Assembly (NCBI RefSeq): GCF_905220415.1
Contig: NC_059558.1
Coordinates: 8,134,501 to 8,198,500 of the forward strand
Source: Colias croceus
Taxonomy: Eukaryota; Arthropoda; Insecta; Lepidoptera; Pieridae
Direction of reading: 5' to 3'
Length of the DNA: 64,000 nt
Shown here piece after piece: positions 22,017 through 32,878 of this stretch; the stretch's first letter is position 1; every line of letters begins with the position of its first letter. The notes beneath the pieces are model-generated. The model did no database searches. It was given only the letters and a program-made list of their open reading frames with translations, and was not told where the DNA came from. The position numbers and the translations under genes are program-made.

Positions 22017-22883
22017 TGTGAAACTGCGCAGGTTTAAGGGACTGACTACCAACTTATTTTTTTAAACCTTGGCTTATAGTATAAAGAATCGAGTTTATAA
22101 TGGTGAATTTTGAGTACACTATAAATATAAAAAAAAAAATAAAATAAAATAAAGAATATATATATAGATATACTAAAATTATGGAGAACAGTCGATATTT
22201 TTTTTTGTTTATTTAATAACAATTAAACCACATCGAATCAGACCCTGAAAAATGAAAGGGTTCTATTCCTGAGCATACTCAAGCGTAAGAGAAAAAAAAA
22301 GACTCGATTAGTAAAGTATTTCGGTCGCTATCGTGTTAACAAGAAAATCCTCCGCACATACAGACACACGGACGTCCAAGACAGAACTTTTTTAAACTGT
22401 TTTTTAACTAGTTTAAATAACAAAAATGACATCAAAAATATCATGAATGTTAAAAATAGTGTTTTTTCTTAATATGTGTGTGTATGTATTATCTTACAAG
22501 TGCAATGTATGATACATACTTAGGATACATACTTAAAGACATTTTAAGTTTGAAAAATCAGATGTTTTGCGCGAAGTGACAGTAGTACCCAAGTAGTACC
22601 CACCTCAACGCTTCGCTTATGAGGCGTGCAATATATGATACTAATTTATATGAATTTAAAAAAGCAGACAATGTCCAAAACGATATTAATCCATATCATT
22701 ATGAGGAATACCACTATAAAAATAACATAATTTACATACGATCAGCATAACCTTCCGTTTTGTGAAGGTCAGTCAATACTCAATGTAGAGCCTTCTTTCA
22801 AATCAATTAATCTACTAGAGCTTCTGCTTCTCTATCCAATACTTTCTAGAACTGAAACTTTCTGAGAAAATTAAAGGTTTTAA
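22017..22883. other. Non-coding between LINE and Helentron
   Basis: Simple A-rich and TA-rich stretches and no gene. TTATGAGGCGTGCA at 22618 is the inverse of the sequence at 17885. ACACTATAAATATAAAAAA at about 22117 repeats a block at about 17932, so this flank and the left flank of the LINE are related. Confidence 0.4.
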
Positions 22884-25800
22884 AGTGAAACTTTTATTAC
22901 ATCGTCTCAAACTTTTTGGTCTGTGTAGCGCATGTCGCGTGACGGTCGGCTGCCGAGTAGGTACCTATAAAGCAGTGTTCGGAACCGTACGATAATATTA
23001 TCGTACAACACGATGATAATTTCTATCATGCAAAATTCGTGAGTATATAGTCACCTATTATGAAATTTTGACGTGTTTCATATCGAACTTTCATGGGAAC
23101 CAAGATGGGAACAGTGAAAGTTCATATTAAAGCTGTATAACGAAACGTAAACATTTGACATGCTATGTTGTGACGTTGACAATTTCTGTCTTCTGAGTTT
23201 TGACCGTTTTGACAATTAGTGACAATCTATGGTGACAATCAACATTGTCACTAAGTGCAAATTCGGACTTTTCGATAACAAAATATTAAGAAAAAAATAA
23301 AACTTGTGTTATTTTCAAGAACATGAGTGATGAGACCCATGAAGAAAGACAAAACAATGAACTTGTTGCATTGCAGGTAAGCTGCGTTTATAAAAATATT
23401 TACCATTAATCACGTAATTGATTATGGGCTGTAATAAACTTTTAATACACAGTTTTAATAGTTACTAGCTTGTTACTAGTTCAACGTGTATGATTCAACT
23501 ACCGACTAAAATAAATAATTATTATAGTAAACATTTAATAATTTTAAGTGAATTGTGAATTACTTAAAAATTATTACCAACATCATTATTTTTATTATTT
23601 TGGCGGTTTCCACGGATTACAATTATCTACAAAACATGTTTGCTATAATCTAACATGCTGATATTTATATTGGACTTGATATTTCATACTTGTATGATAA
23701 TTTTTAATGTTAACATTCACAGTACAAAACCAACCAAAGAAATAGCTAAACCCATAACTTTAAAAAATCTGTTTATATGTTGGGTATAGAATATTACTCA
23801 TTTGTGCCAGTGCTCCACGCTATATTATTTGTGTTTAATTTTTGTCAGTGTTTAATGTAAATGTTGTTATTTATTACAGTGAAACTTTTATTTGCTTTTG
23901 GTAAATGACGACACAGCTAGTGAGTCCAAAAAACTGATCAACGAGGAAAAAAGCAAAGAATAGTGCAAAAAAATGAATGACGATGAATTAAATTTACGCC
24001 GTAAAAAACAGAACGCTGACAGAGCATGTGCTTATAGAAAAAGGAAAAAAGATCTTGGTGAGTTAAAGAAGTTTTTATATTGAATTTATAAAAATTGTTA
24101 GAACTTTTTGCTGTGCATGTTTTGTTGTTTATGGATTTATTTCAATTTTGAGTACTTGAATTTATTATTTAACTAAAGTTAAACTAGTTTAACTTATTTT
24201 GTATGAATATTAAATTAATTATTTTTTTATTTATTTTCGATCCATTCAATATATTTAATTTTATTTAACAGATGCCATGCCCAGTACTAGTACCGTTCAA
24301 AGTGGTGAGCCTGCATCTGAAAATATTGTTACAGCAAAACTTTTACATCAAAAGCAACTAAATGCGGAACGATGCCGCAGGTATCGTCAAAAACGCAAGT
24401 GGCTAAAATCGGGTGCCAATTTTAACCGAGGCACTAGTGACAGCAATACAAGTACCAGTCGAGATACAAGTACAAGTCGAGAATTAATTGTTAAAACAGA
24501 GGAATTTCAAAACTCGTCAGATCATCCTCAACAATTTTTTAACCATGAATCTTCGGCGCAGGCTCCTGAAGATAAAACTGGCAATGCAAACACCTCTACT
24601 CCTACGGGCGCACGCTTTCGTCGGTACCGACGAAGATTGAAAGCACGAAGAACTCATGCAGAAGAAAATCCTTCATCGATCTATACATTTTATATGAGAC
24701 ATAACGGAGCTCATAATCTTTTTAAAAACTTATTTGAGGATAATCCATTTGGTTTTGCGTGCTCTGTTTGTGATAGATTATGGTTCAAAAATGATTTGAA
24801 ATCTCCACCTTTATCGTGCAGTGCAATCTTAGAACAAATATGCCCAACTGTCTCGTTGCAAGACATTCTTGTGTGTGCGACCTGTAAAACCTCGTTAACT
24901 GCTGGAAAAATACCGAATTTGGCTGTGTACAATGGATTTAAGTATCTGCCTAAGCCTAATCTCCCTGAATTAGATTTAGTGTCCGAGCGATTAATATCAC
25001 CGAGATTACCCTTTATGCAAATTCGACGGTTAAGATACGTACAAGGGCAATATGGAATCGCTGGACAAGTAATCAATGTGCCCGTTGACGTTGATAACAT
25101 GGTCCAAACTCTGCCTCGAAATATAGATGATGATTATTGTATAAATGTACACTTAAAAAAACGTTTAATTCACAAATCAAGTTATTTGCATGGATTAGTG
25201 AAAAAGGGGATTGTTAAAGACTGGCTCAGTTATCTTGTAGCTACTCCGCTTTATAAACATTATGGCATTAAAATTAGTCAGAATTTCTTGGGAGAGTTAA
25301 CCGACGAGAGTGAAAATCCAGTTGTTGTTTTAGACGATATTGCTGAACCAATTGAAATTGAAGATAGTCTAGTTGCTGAACAGCATACTCTCTTATGGTC
25401 GGAGGATAAATACTTACAAATAGCACCGGGAGAGAACAAAGGACCTATGAGCTTGCTGTTTGATTCTCATGCAGAAGAATTGTCTTTTCCAGCAATTTAC
25501 TATGGACAATTTCGGAAATTCAAAGATGGTGTTAATTGTAAGGCATACTCGGTTGCAACAAGCGAATTGCGGCGCTCGGATCGACGAGGAGTTACTCCTC
25601 GTCACTTGCTCTACTTAGCCATGAAGATTATGCGACTTCGAGTGAGTGAAAACATCGGTATTGCTTTTAAACATATAGGACAAGGCATAAACATAACAAA
25701 AGACCAGATATTATCCTCTGAATATCTTAATGGCTGTATGAAATCAAATTTGGCTTTTCTTAAATCGATACCGAATTCAGTACAATATTGGCAAAGTCGA

Positions 25801-27495
25801 AAGAAAGACCTCTTTGCAATGATCCGGCAACTTGGTAAGCCAACAGTATTTTTGACGATGAGTGCCAATGAAATATCATGGAAATGGCTTTTGAAAACAT
25901 TGCATAAATTGAAATATGGCACGGAGATAACTGATTTAGAAATTGATCAGCTGCATTATAAAGTCAAGGCAGAATTAATAAATGAAGATGCTGTAACATG
26001 CGCTATTTATTTCAATAAACTCGTCAATGTCATGATGAAAATTCTCCAACATAAAACCATTAGCCCATTCGGTAAGCATTATGTTCAACATTATTTCAAG
26101 AGGATTGAATTTCAACACAGTGGAAGTCCTCATGCTCATATTTTACTTTGGCTGAATGAGGCGCCTAAAGATTCGTTTGGAGCAGACATGAATTCTACTA
26201 TTCAGCTTATTGATGATTTAATTTCAGTATCGAGCACAGAAGCGTCAGGAAATATTAATCTAGTCACACACCATCACACTTTTACATGTTATAAAAATGA
26301 TCGGAATCAACGAAAATGCAGATTCAACGCCCCTTTCATGCCTAATAGGTCAACGATACTACTCAAGCCTTTGGATAAATCTACTGATGATGAAAGATAT
26401 GTTTATGATGAGTATAAGAAAAGATATAAAACAATACACCAAAATCTCGAAAACAATAACTACGATGATATTGATGATTTTTATAATAAAAATAACATTT
26501 CATCAGATGAGGACTATCATAAAATTCTATCTGCTGGAATTTCAAGGCCAATGGTTTTCGTTAAACGGCATCCTAATGAAAAATGGCATAACTTCTTTAA
26601 TCCATTTATATTTCACCATTTGCAGTCGAACATGGATATCCAATACATTACAGATGAGTATTCCTGTGCTGCATACGTTGTGGAGTATGTAAACAAATCG
26701 AATCGAGACACTAGTAATCTTCAGCGGGAACTACTGGATCTTTTGGAAGAAAATCCAAATTTAGATTTAGTTGAAATGACAAGACATATGAGTGTTAATA
26801 TTTTAAATACAATAGAAATGTCCAGCCAAGAAGCAGCATGGTTTCTTCTTAGAGAACCAATGTCTAAATCAACGCTTAAGGTTGAATTCATACCTACGAT
26901 GTGGCCTCAGGAACGTTATCGTATTCGAAAAACAAAGAAAGAATTGGAAAGACTTTCTGATAACGATACCAATATTTGGAAAGAAAATTGTTTCGAAAAA
27001 TATGAAAATCGACCTGTAGAATTAGAAGATGTTTCGTTGATTCAGTTTGTTGCTTGGTATGCAGTCAAATCTGGACAAAACCCGTCGGAACCTGCACTTA
27101 CAGACGAATATTCGAATTCAGAAGATGAAGTAGACATTAAAGAAGAGTTAGCACCAGAAGAAAACATTAATCAACAAAGTAATAAAGTATATTACCGACG
27201 GAAAACTCCAAGGATCGTACGCTATCGACATTACGATATGGCAAATCAAATGTTAGACTACAAACGTGAAATGGTTACTTTATACATTCCATTTCGTAAT
27301 GAAGAAAGGGACATTTTGGCTGAAATGCGATTCAATCAAATTTATGAAGAAAACGAACAGCTGATTTTAGCTCGTCGTGAAGAGTTCGAAGCAAATTTAG
27401 ATATTGACAAAATTATTTTTTTTTGTATGTATATCACGTGTGTGGAGGAAAACTATTCAGAGCGAGGTGTCGCTACAAAGTGTAATGTTAGTTAG
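22884..27495 (+). mobile_element. Helentron/Helitron, 3'-truncated
   Basis: The left end AAAGTGAAACTTTTATTAC with TTGGTCTGTGTAGCGCATG is the same as in the family A HINE-like copies (15257, 30232, 51004), so this is probably the coding relative of those elements. It contains the spliced Rep gene described separately. The expected right end (inverted AAGTTTCACTT, the GTGGTTT hairpin and T-run) is not found downstream, and the helicase is absent, so the copy is truncated at about 27420 and cannot be autonomous. Confidence 0.75.
23973..27495 (+). CDS. Helitron-type Rep (HUH endonuclease), helicase part missing
   Basis: Two exons join in phase: 23973-24057 and 24272-27495, giving about 1100 residues (28 from the first exon, including NADRACAYRKRKKDL, then 1073). 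The two exons carry similar basic blocks (NADRACAYRKRKK and NAERCRRYRQKRK), as in insect Helitron proteins. The long exon has a Cys cluster (CSVCDRLWF...CATCKTS), then a Helitron-like N domain. The HUH motif is HAH in GSPHAHILLWLNE at residues about 619-621 of the long frame, and the two-tyrosine motif is AYVVEYVNK with Y800, Y804 and K807. Rep nicks and rejoins DNA for rolling-circle transposition and is normally fused to a Pif1-like helicase. Here the frame diverges after about residue 1045 and ends at 27495 without helicase motifs. A possible earlier exon begins ATGAGTGATGAG at 23322 with a GTAAGC donor, but I could not join it in phase. Confidence 0.85.
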
Positions 27496-29669
27496 AATAT
27501 TATAAGTAGTTTTTTTTTTGCGTAGACACATCTTCTGGGAGGTTGTATTAGGTACGTGAAGAAGCCCCTAGCGGAAAGCTACTTCATAATAGAAGAAGAT
27601 CTGATAAATAACACCAACATTCATGACCGTTACAAGCCCGGTAAACCACACTGCTCTTTGAATATCAAACAACTTGATTTCAAAGCTTTGTGCCCATAGG
27701 CGTCTGTCATCTGTCAAAATTGAGACAACAAAAGCTTACCGTGACATTTGATAAAGGAATTTTCATCAAAAATTGCTAGAAATAGTGAGTTGGCCGCAAG
27801 ATGTCACTGTTTGTAAAGGTAAAGGAAAAACCTTGGGAAAAACCAATTGAATTTGTAGATTCTAGGTCTGTTTGCTGATTGACTTACAGATTGAATGATT
27901 TAAAATTTAAACAGTTGATCAAATAATAAAACTTAATATTAATTTAAATTACTAAATGCTTTAGAAAACGTCGTTCATTCAGTATTTATTGAGTGGGATA
28001 GAGAAAAAAAAGCTTCTAAACAACATAATATTATGTATGTATTTTTATTTGTATCTAAGATTCATCTCAATCTCTATTTCTATCATCTTTGTCTTATAAA
28101 TTTATGTTATGTGGGTCCAGTTAACACACTATTTATTTTACATTTCTACGGTAGTACCGGCAGTACAAAACCAATTATAGCATGACATTCCAATCGATTT
28201 TAAACCCGAAAAAGCTGGCCAAGTTCCGAATGTCGTCGTCAAATGCAATCTCAGTGTAGTGGCTGGTGACGGGCGATGATTAAGCCCAGAGTGTCGCCCG
28301 CTTTAAGGACTTTTGTGTTCGGCCGCGGCGTGGACAGCGGTGCATATACGTTCGGTTTTATTGGGATTTTGGTTAGTTTTGGTAATTATTGTATGCTGTT
28401 CTTATTATGTATGATAATATATCAAATGATTATTGAGTATTTGGGAGATGGATTTGGCTCAGAAATATACAATACGATAAATAGTTTTGCGATACTACTA
28501 CAAGCTTTTTTTAACATGGACATTTCTACTAAAATAATTGCCTCATGAACGATGTCAAATATATAAAAAAAATATCGCTATTTTCTAAGTATCAACTAAG
28601 TATATCTACGGCTGAATTCTTTTTTAAGTTAACAATGACGAAAGGATTTCAACTCTACATTGTATAAAAAGCCATTAAATTAAAAGTTCGCAATAATCCA
28701 TGAAGTTTAAAAAGTGTGGTCACCCCAAAATGTAATTTGGCTCTTTCGAGAGGTTTGCAGCTCGGAGGATTGCACTAATTGATTCATGTTATTGACGGGT
28801 TTGACCAATACTTTCCAGTTTTGAGTAGGAATATTCGGGATATTATCTTCTTTGGAATAGGTTTAATAGAATTTGTAGATATGTTGCTTTTATATAAAAC
28901 TGTCTCGACAAACCAGTTTCTCTTGTCATTAACAATTAGAGGTACCTACCTACATAAAATAGTTGACTATGTCAGGACCTACCAAATAAACACAATTTGT
29001 AAAAGCGATTAAGCACTCTCGGAGGAATATTTACAGAATTACAGACATTGTGTAGATTTTGGTTTGATTGAATGTGCCTGCGCTTTATCCTGAAATGTAC
29101 ATAAAAATATTGTACAATTGTCTTAAGAATAATTGTATAGTAAGTGAGCGATTTAAAACATTCGAAGAATGAGACATAGTGCTCTTGTTATTAATGGAAT
29201 TATTGCGTATAAACATTGGTTTATTCCACTTTGTATTTTGTAGAAAAGGACAATGGTTTGATCAAATTGACTGCGATTGCGCGAGCCCTGATTAATAGGG
29301 TGATTTTTTAATTAACAATGATAACGTGTTAAATTTATTACGGGGTTTTTCCTTTAATCAAAAATTTCTTTTAATTATAACAATAAAAATCGTATGTCAT
29401 CGCAGAATACTGTTTCAAATGTTGAAAGAATTTTCAAAATCGATGCAGTAATTTTGTTGCTCATTTATAATAATTGCTAAACTTTGCTATTAAGTTGGCA
29501 TAGTATATACATACAAAGATAAATACTTAACGTAAATATATACTTAATAGATCTAAGTGGAACAAACCAAACAGGTTGATTGACTTGTTTTGAGTCATGT
29601 TTCTCAGTCATCTATGTTTCTGTATTTCTTCTCATAAGGTTATTGAGTGTACACTGTACGAATCACACC
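27496..29669. other. Non-coding, no gene recognised
   Basis: No exon could be linked to a family. The 90-codon plus frame at 28276-28548 has hydrophobic segments, but no known motif, splice partner or codon bias supports it. The region directly before 29670 would contain the promoter of the secreted-peptide gene; TCAGT at about 29607 could be an arthropod initiator, but there is no convincing TATA box. Confidence 0.4.
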
Positions 29670-32561
29670 ATGAAGACTGTTGTAAGTGGTTTATTTACTT
29701 TATTTAACTTAAAGTTTATTTATTTACGTGAGATAGATGTGATTTCGGAAAAGTTTTCGTAGTGATTGTTTAATTTAGTGAGTTTTTAAATGTGTATTAT
29801 TTTTGTTGAATGAAAATGCATTTATATTAACTATTTGCATCTTAAAAAGTTAAGTTCAGTGATAGGTATGTAGGTAAGGTATCTACTTAGTTGTGTTTAA
29901 TCTATATCCCTGTAACTAATAACTAGCATAAAAAGATAAAAATATTATACTACTTAGCCCTAATTTGTTTTGTATAAAATATAAATGTCTAATGTGTTTA
30001 AATACTTTAAGAATTCTAAGAATTAAAAATTTTAAGAATTAAAAATTATTAAAAAAACCTTTTTTATTTAAAAGTTGAGAAACCAATTTCCTAACATCGT
30101 CTTTTGTATAAATGTATAATCATAATAAACAAATTACATTTGTTAGTGTTTTTGTGTTTGTTTTGATATATTTGTTTTATGTGTCGTGAACGCAAAGTTC
30201 AAACTTGAAAAGCCAAGCAAAACATGAACTAAAAGTGAAACTTTTATTACATCGTCTCAAACTTTTTGGTCTGTGTAGCGCATGTCGCGTGACGCACGAT
30301 ACGTAGGATAATTGTACAAATACGATAATTTTTAGTTAAATGTCTATAGTGTGAAAAAAAGTTTCACTTTTATCGTGGTTTCATAAAACCACACAACATT
30401 TTTTGTCTCTTTGGAGATTTCTCTTTGTTTTTTGTTATACCTATATTTGCAGTAAACCAAACTTCCTGTGAATTGTACATTTCCTTCAAGTGACTCACGC
30501 GCATAGGTCACGGTTATAATGATTTCATCATTTCAAACGGAAGTAATATACATACTCTATTTACCATCTATACATATAATAAATCTGTAGAAGGGTCAAT
30601 TCTGTACATTGAAAATATTGAAAAAATAAATAGCAGGGGGTGTTACTGGATCGATACTAAACCCAAATATGTGATTAAAAAATTTTTTGTCTGTCTGTCT
30701 GTCCGTCTGTCTGTCTGTCTGTCTGTATGTGAAGGCATCACGTGAAAACTAAAGGTTCGATTTCGATGAAACTTAGTATAATTATACCTTATTATCCTGG
30801 GCATAAAATAGGATACTTTTTATCCTGAAAAAATACGTAGAAAAAAAAAATCTTAATTTTTCCGCGCGGACGGAGTCGCGGGCGGAAGCTAGTATGAAAA
30901 TAATATTTTCTAATAATAACAATTAAAATATTTATATATATTTTAAATCAATATTTTTTACAAGGTAAACACGTTCTTCCTCTAAGAGTAGACAAAGATG
31001 CGTGAATCGGCTAGTTACGAATATAGAATAAATCAAATGTTTTAATTTGATAATATTAATCTACATCTACACTAATATTATAAAGAGGAAAACTTTGTTT
31101 GTTTGTTTGATTGTAATGAATAGGCTCATAAACTACTGGACCGATTTTAAAAATTCTTTCACTATTCGAAAGCTACATTATCCACGAGTAACATAGGCTA
31201 GGTTTTATCCCAGAAATCCCACGGGAACGGGAACTATGCGGGTTTTTCTTTGAAAACGCGGGCGAAGCCGCAGGCGGAAAGCTAGTAATAAACAAGCAAC
31301 TACATGGACGATATTTTATTACAGGGTAAATAAATAAAAAAATCTCCGATCATCTAAAAACTTATTGGTGTGTTACTTAGTTGGAGTGAAACTTCGTAAA
31401 ATGCATAAGGGACAATATAATAATATTGTGGTAGGCTACCACTGCCCAACCCACCGGCCACCAACGGAGCCGCAGCACTCGCAGCTGACGGTCGTGAGTG
31501 TTCATAGACCATAGTATAGGTCCCTTATGCATTTTACGAAGTTTCACTCGAGAGGAAATTTCTCATGAAAATCTGTTATGGGCTCCCGGTCTATTAGTAG
31601 GTATCCGCGTATTTTGCTCGTAACGATGTACATCGAATTTCTCCTAGTTTTCAAATATTTACGAATTAATGTAAGAAAAATAATTATAAATTAATAATTC
31701 CATGTTTTCAGACGTTACTCCTGTTTGTTGCCGTAGTGGTGCTGGCCTCTGCAGCTCCTAGAGATTATGAGACACACCCCGCTAATGTAGCGAGACGGTC
31801 ACCACAGTATACTAAGGGAAAAATACCAGTAAGAGGTAAGGAACAAGATATATTGATTAAATAGATAATAGCTTATATTTATTATTGTCGAGAATTTTTT
31901 CTTTACTAACATTATAAAAGTGTTTGTCTTCTTTTCATCATTATTTTATGTAGGTAAGTTATGTTGCGAAGCGAATCAAAGTAGATTTAGTTAATCTCCT
32001 ATAGGTGGCGCTATTACTTTGTATTTACTCTGCAGTCTATGTTCAACTTTTTTAATTTATTTTTAAACGTTTTGTATGCTATAATTTATCGATATGGAAT
32101 GATAAAATACACAAATATATCCATCTACTTTTTTTAAACTGGCTATTTAGATAATGTTATTTTTCTATTATTTTTAGCTGGATATGCCCCAAAAGCAGCG
32201 GTTGAAGGTAGTATAGGTAAGTAATTTACGATTTATAGTTCATATCATATTTATTTTCTTACTTTGTTATATGAATATAAACATTTTTATTCATAATATC
32301 AACTTTTAAACCCAGTAATATAAATTCTCAGTACCACAGATAATGTAATACTATACTTTTATTTGGTACCATAGATACTTAATTTAAGATTTACTAAGAG
32401 ATTGCCAGAATTTTAAATAAAAACATAAATTATTTGCAGGTAACACAGCAAACCCATCACTCCGTAAAGGGGAATACATGTGCGGGGACAAAATCTGCAA
32501 ATTACAACCAGGAGAAATACCAAAAGGCTGCAACGGCATGTGCCAGTATAAAGTTAAATAA
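29670..32561 (+). CDS. Small secreted cysteine-containing peptide (98 aa, four exons)
   Basis: Exons 29670-29681, 31712-31835, 32178-32216 and 32440-32561 join with GT-AG borders in matching phases. The product starts MKTVTLLLFVAVVVLASAAP, a clear signal peptide, so it is exported. Next come NVARRSP, a possible dibasic processing site at about residues 34-35, then a basic linker (KGKIPVRAGYAPKAA). The C-terminal part is EYMCGDKICKLQPGEIPKGC followed by NGMCQYKVK, with four cysteines that could make two disulfides. The stop TAA (32559-32561) overlaps an AATAAA that may be the poly(A) signal. I do not recognise the family; a short secreted cuticle, immune or gland peptide is possible but unproven. 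The gene escapes ORF finding because the longest exon has only 41 codons. Intron 1 (2 kb) carries four repeats. Confidence 0.75.
30232..30404 (+). mobile_element. HINE-like element, family A
   Basis: Same ends and body as 15257-15434: AAAGTGAAACTTTTATTAC at the left, AAAAGTTTCACTTTTA inverted at the right, then GTGGTTTCATAAAACCAC and a T-run. It lies in intron 1 of the secreted-peptide gene. Confidence 0.8.
30567..30892 (+). mobile_element. Helitron-like element with TCTG microsatellite
   Basis: Starts TCTATACATATAATAAATC and ends CGGAAGCTAG. It carries an internal TGTC/TCTG tetranucleotide run at about 30684-30727. The copy at 44776-45093 is nearly the same with a shorter tetranucleotide run, which supports an element with a built-in microsatellite. 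Confidence 0.8.
31066..31285 (+). mobile_element. Non-autonomous Helitron-like element
   Basis: Starts TCTACACTAATATTATAAAG and ends GCGGGCGAAGCCGCAGGCGG...CTAG (31282-31285), followed by T. It shares the GGGAACGGGAACTATGCGGG block with several other copies. Confidence 0.8.
31384..31565 (+). mobile_element. HINE-like/MITE element with perfect 30-bp inverted ends
   Basis: GAGTGAAACTTCGTAAAATG... (31384-31413) is exactly inverted at 31520-31549. The core AGTGAAACTT is the same as in the other HINE-like elements, and a short imperfect hairpin (GAGAGGAAATTTCTC, 31551-31565) follows the right repeat as in those elements. It lies 147 bp before exon 2 of the secreted-peptide gene. Confidence 0.75.
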
Positions 32562-32878
32562 ATTTATTTATTATAGTACTTAATGTGTTTTAATTTTTTT
32601 TATTCCACACTGTGGTAATTTGAATTATTAGTTTTCTTTATGGGTAATATAAGGTTTTAATGGCAAAATAATAGACTAAGGATTTCTCTGGTGTAAGGAT
32701 AAACCTTAGGATAAACGAATACTATGTCACAAACACACCAGTTTGTCGTTTTTTGTAATAAATTTAACTCTATATGTATTCTCAAAAACATTTATACATG
32801 TATGCTAGTGTAACAAATATTATATATTCAGTATAGACCCCTTCAGTACGGAACCCTAAAAATAAAACACTAGAATAT

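Noticed and set aside
23322..23375. First exon of the Helentron protein (ATGAGTGATGAG... to GTAAGC)
   Set aside because: Plausible start and donor, but joining to the acceptor before 23881 gives an immediate stop and no other acceptor fits; left out of the model.
24711..26692. Additional frames within the Helitron Rep gene on both strands
   Set aside because: They overlap the Rep coding frame, which carries HUH and two-tyrosine motifs; the others show no motif.
28276..28548. 90-codon frame with hydrophobic segments
   Set aside because: No family resemblance, no splice partner and no neighbouring coding signal; hydrophobic translations are common in AT-rich DNA.
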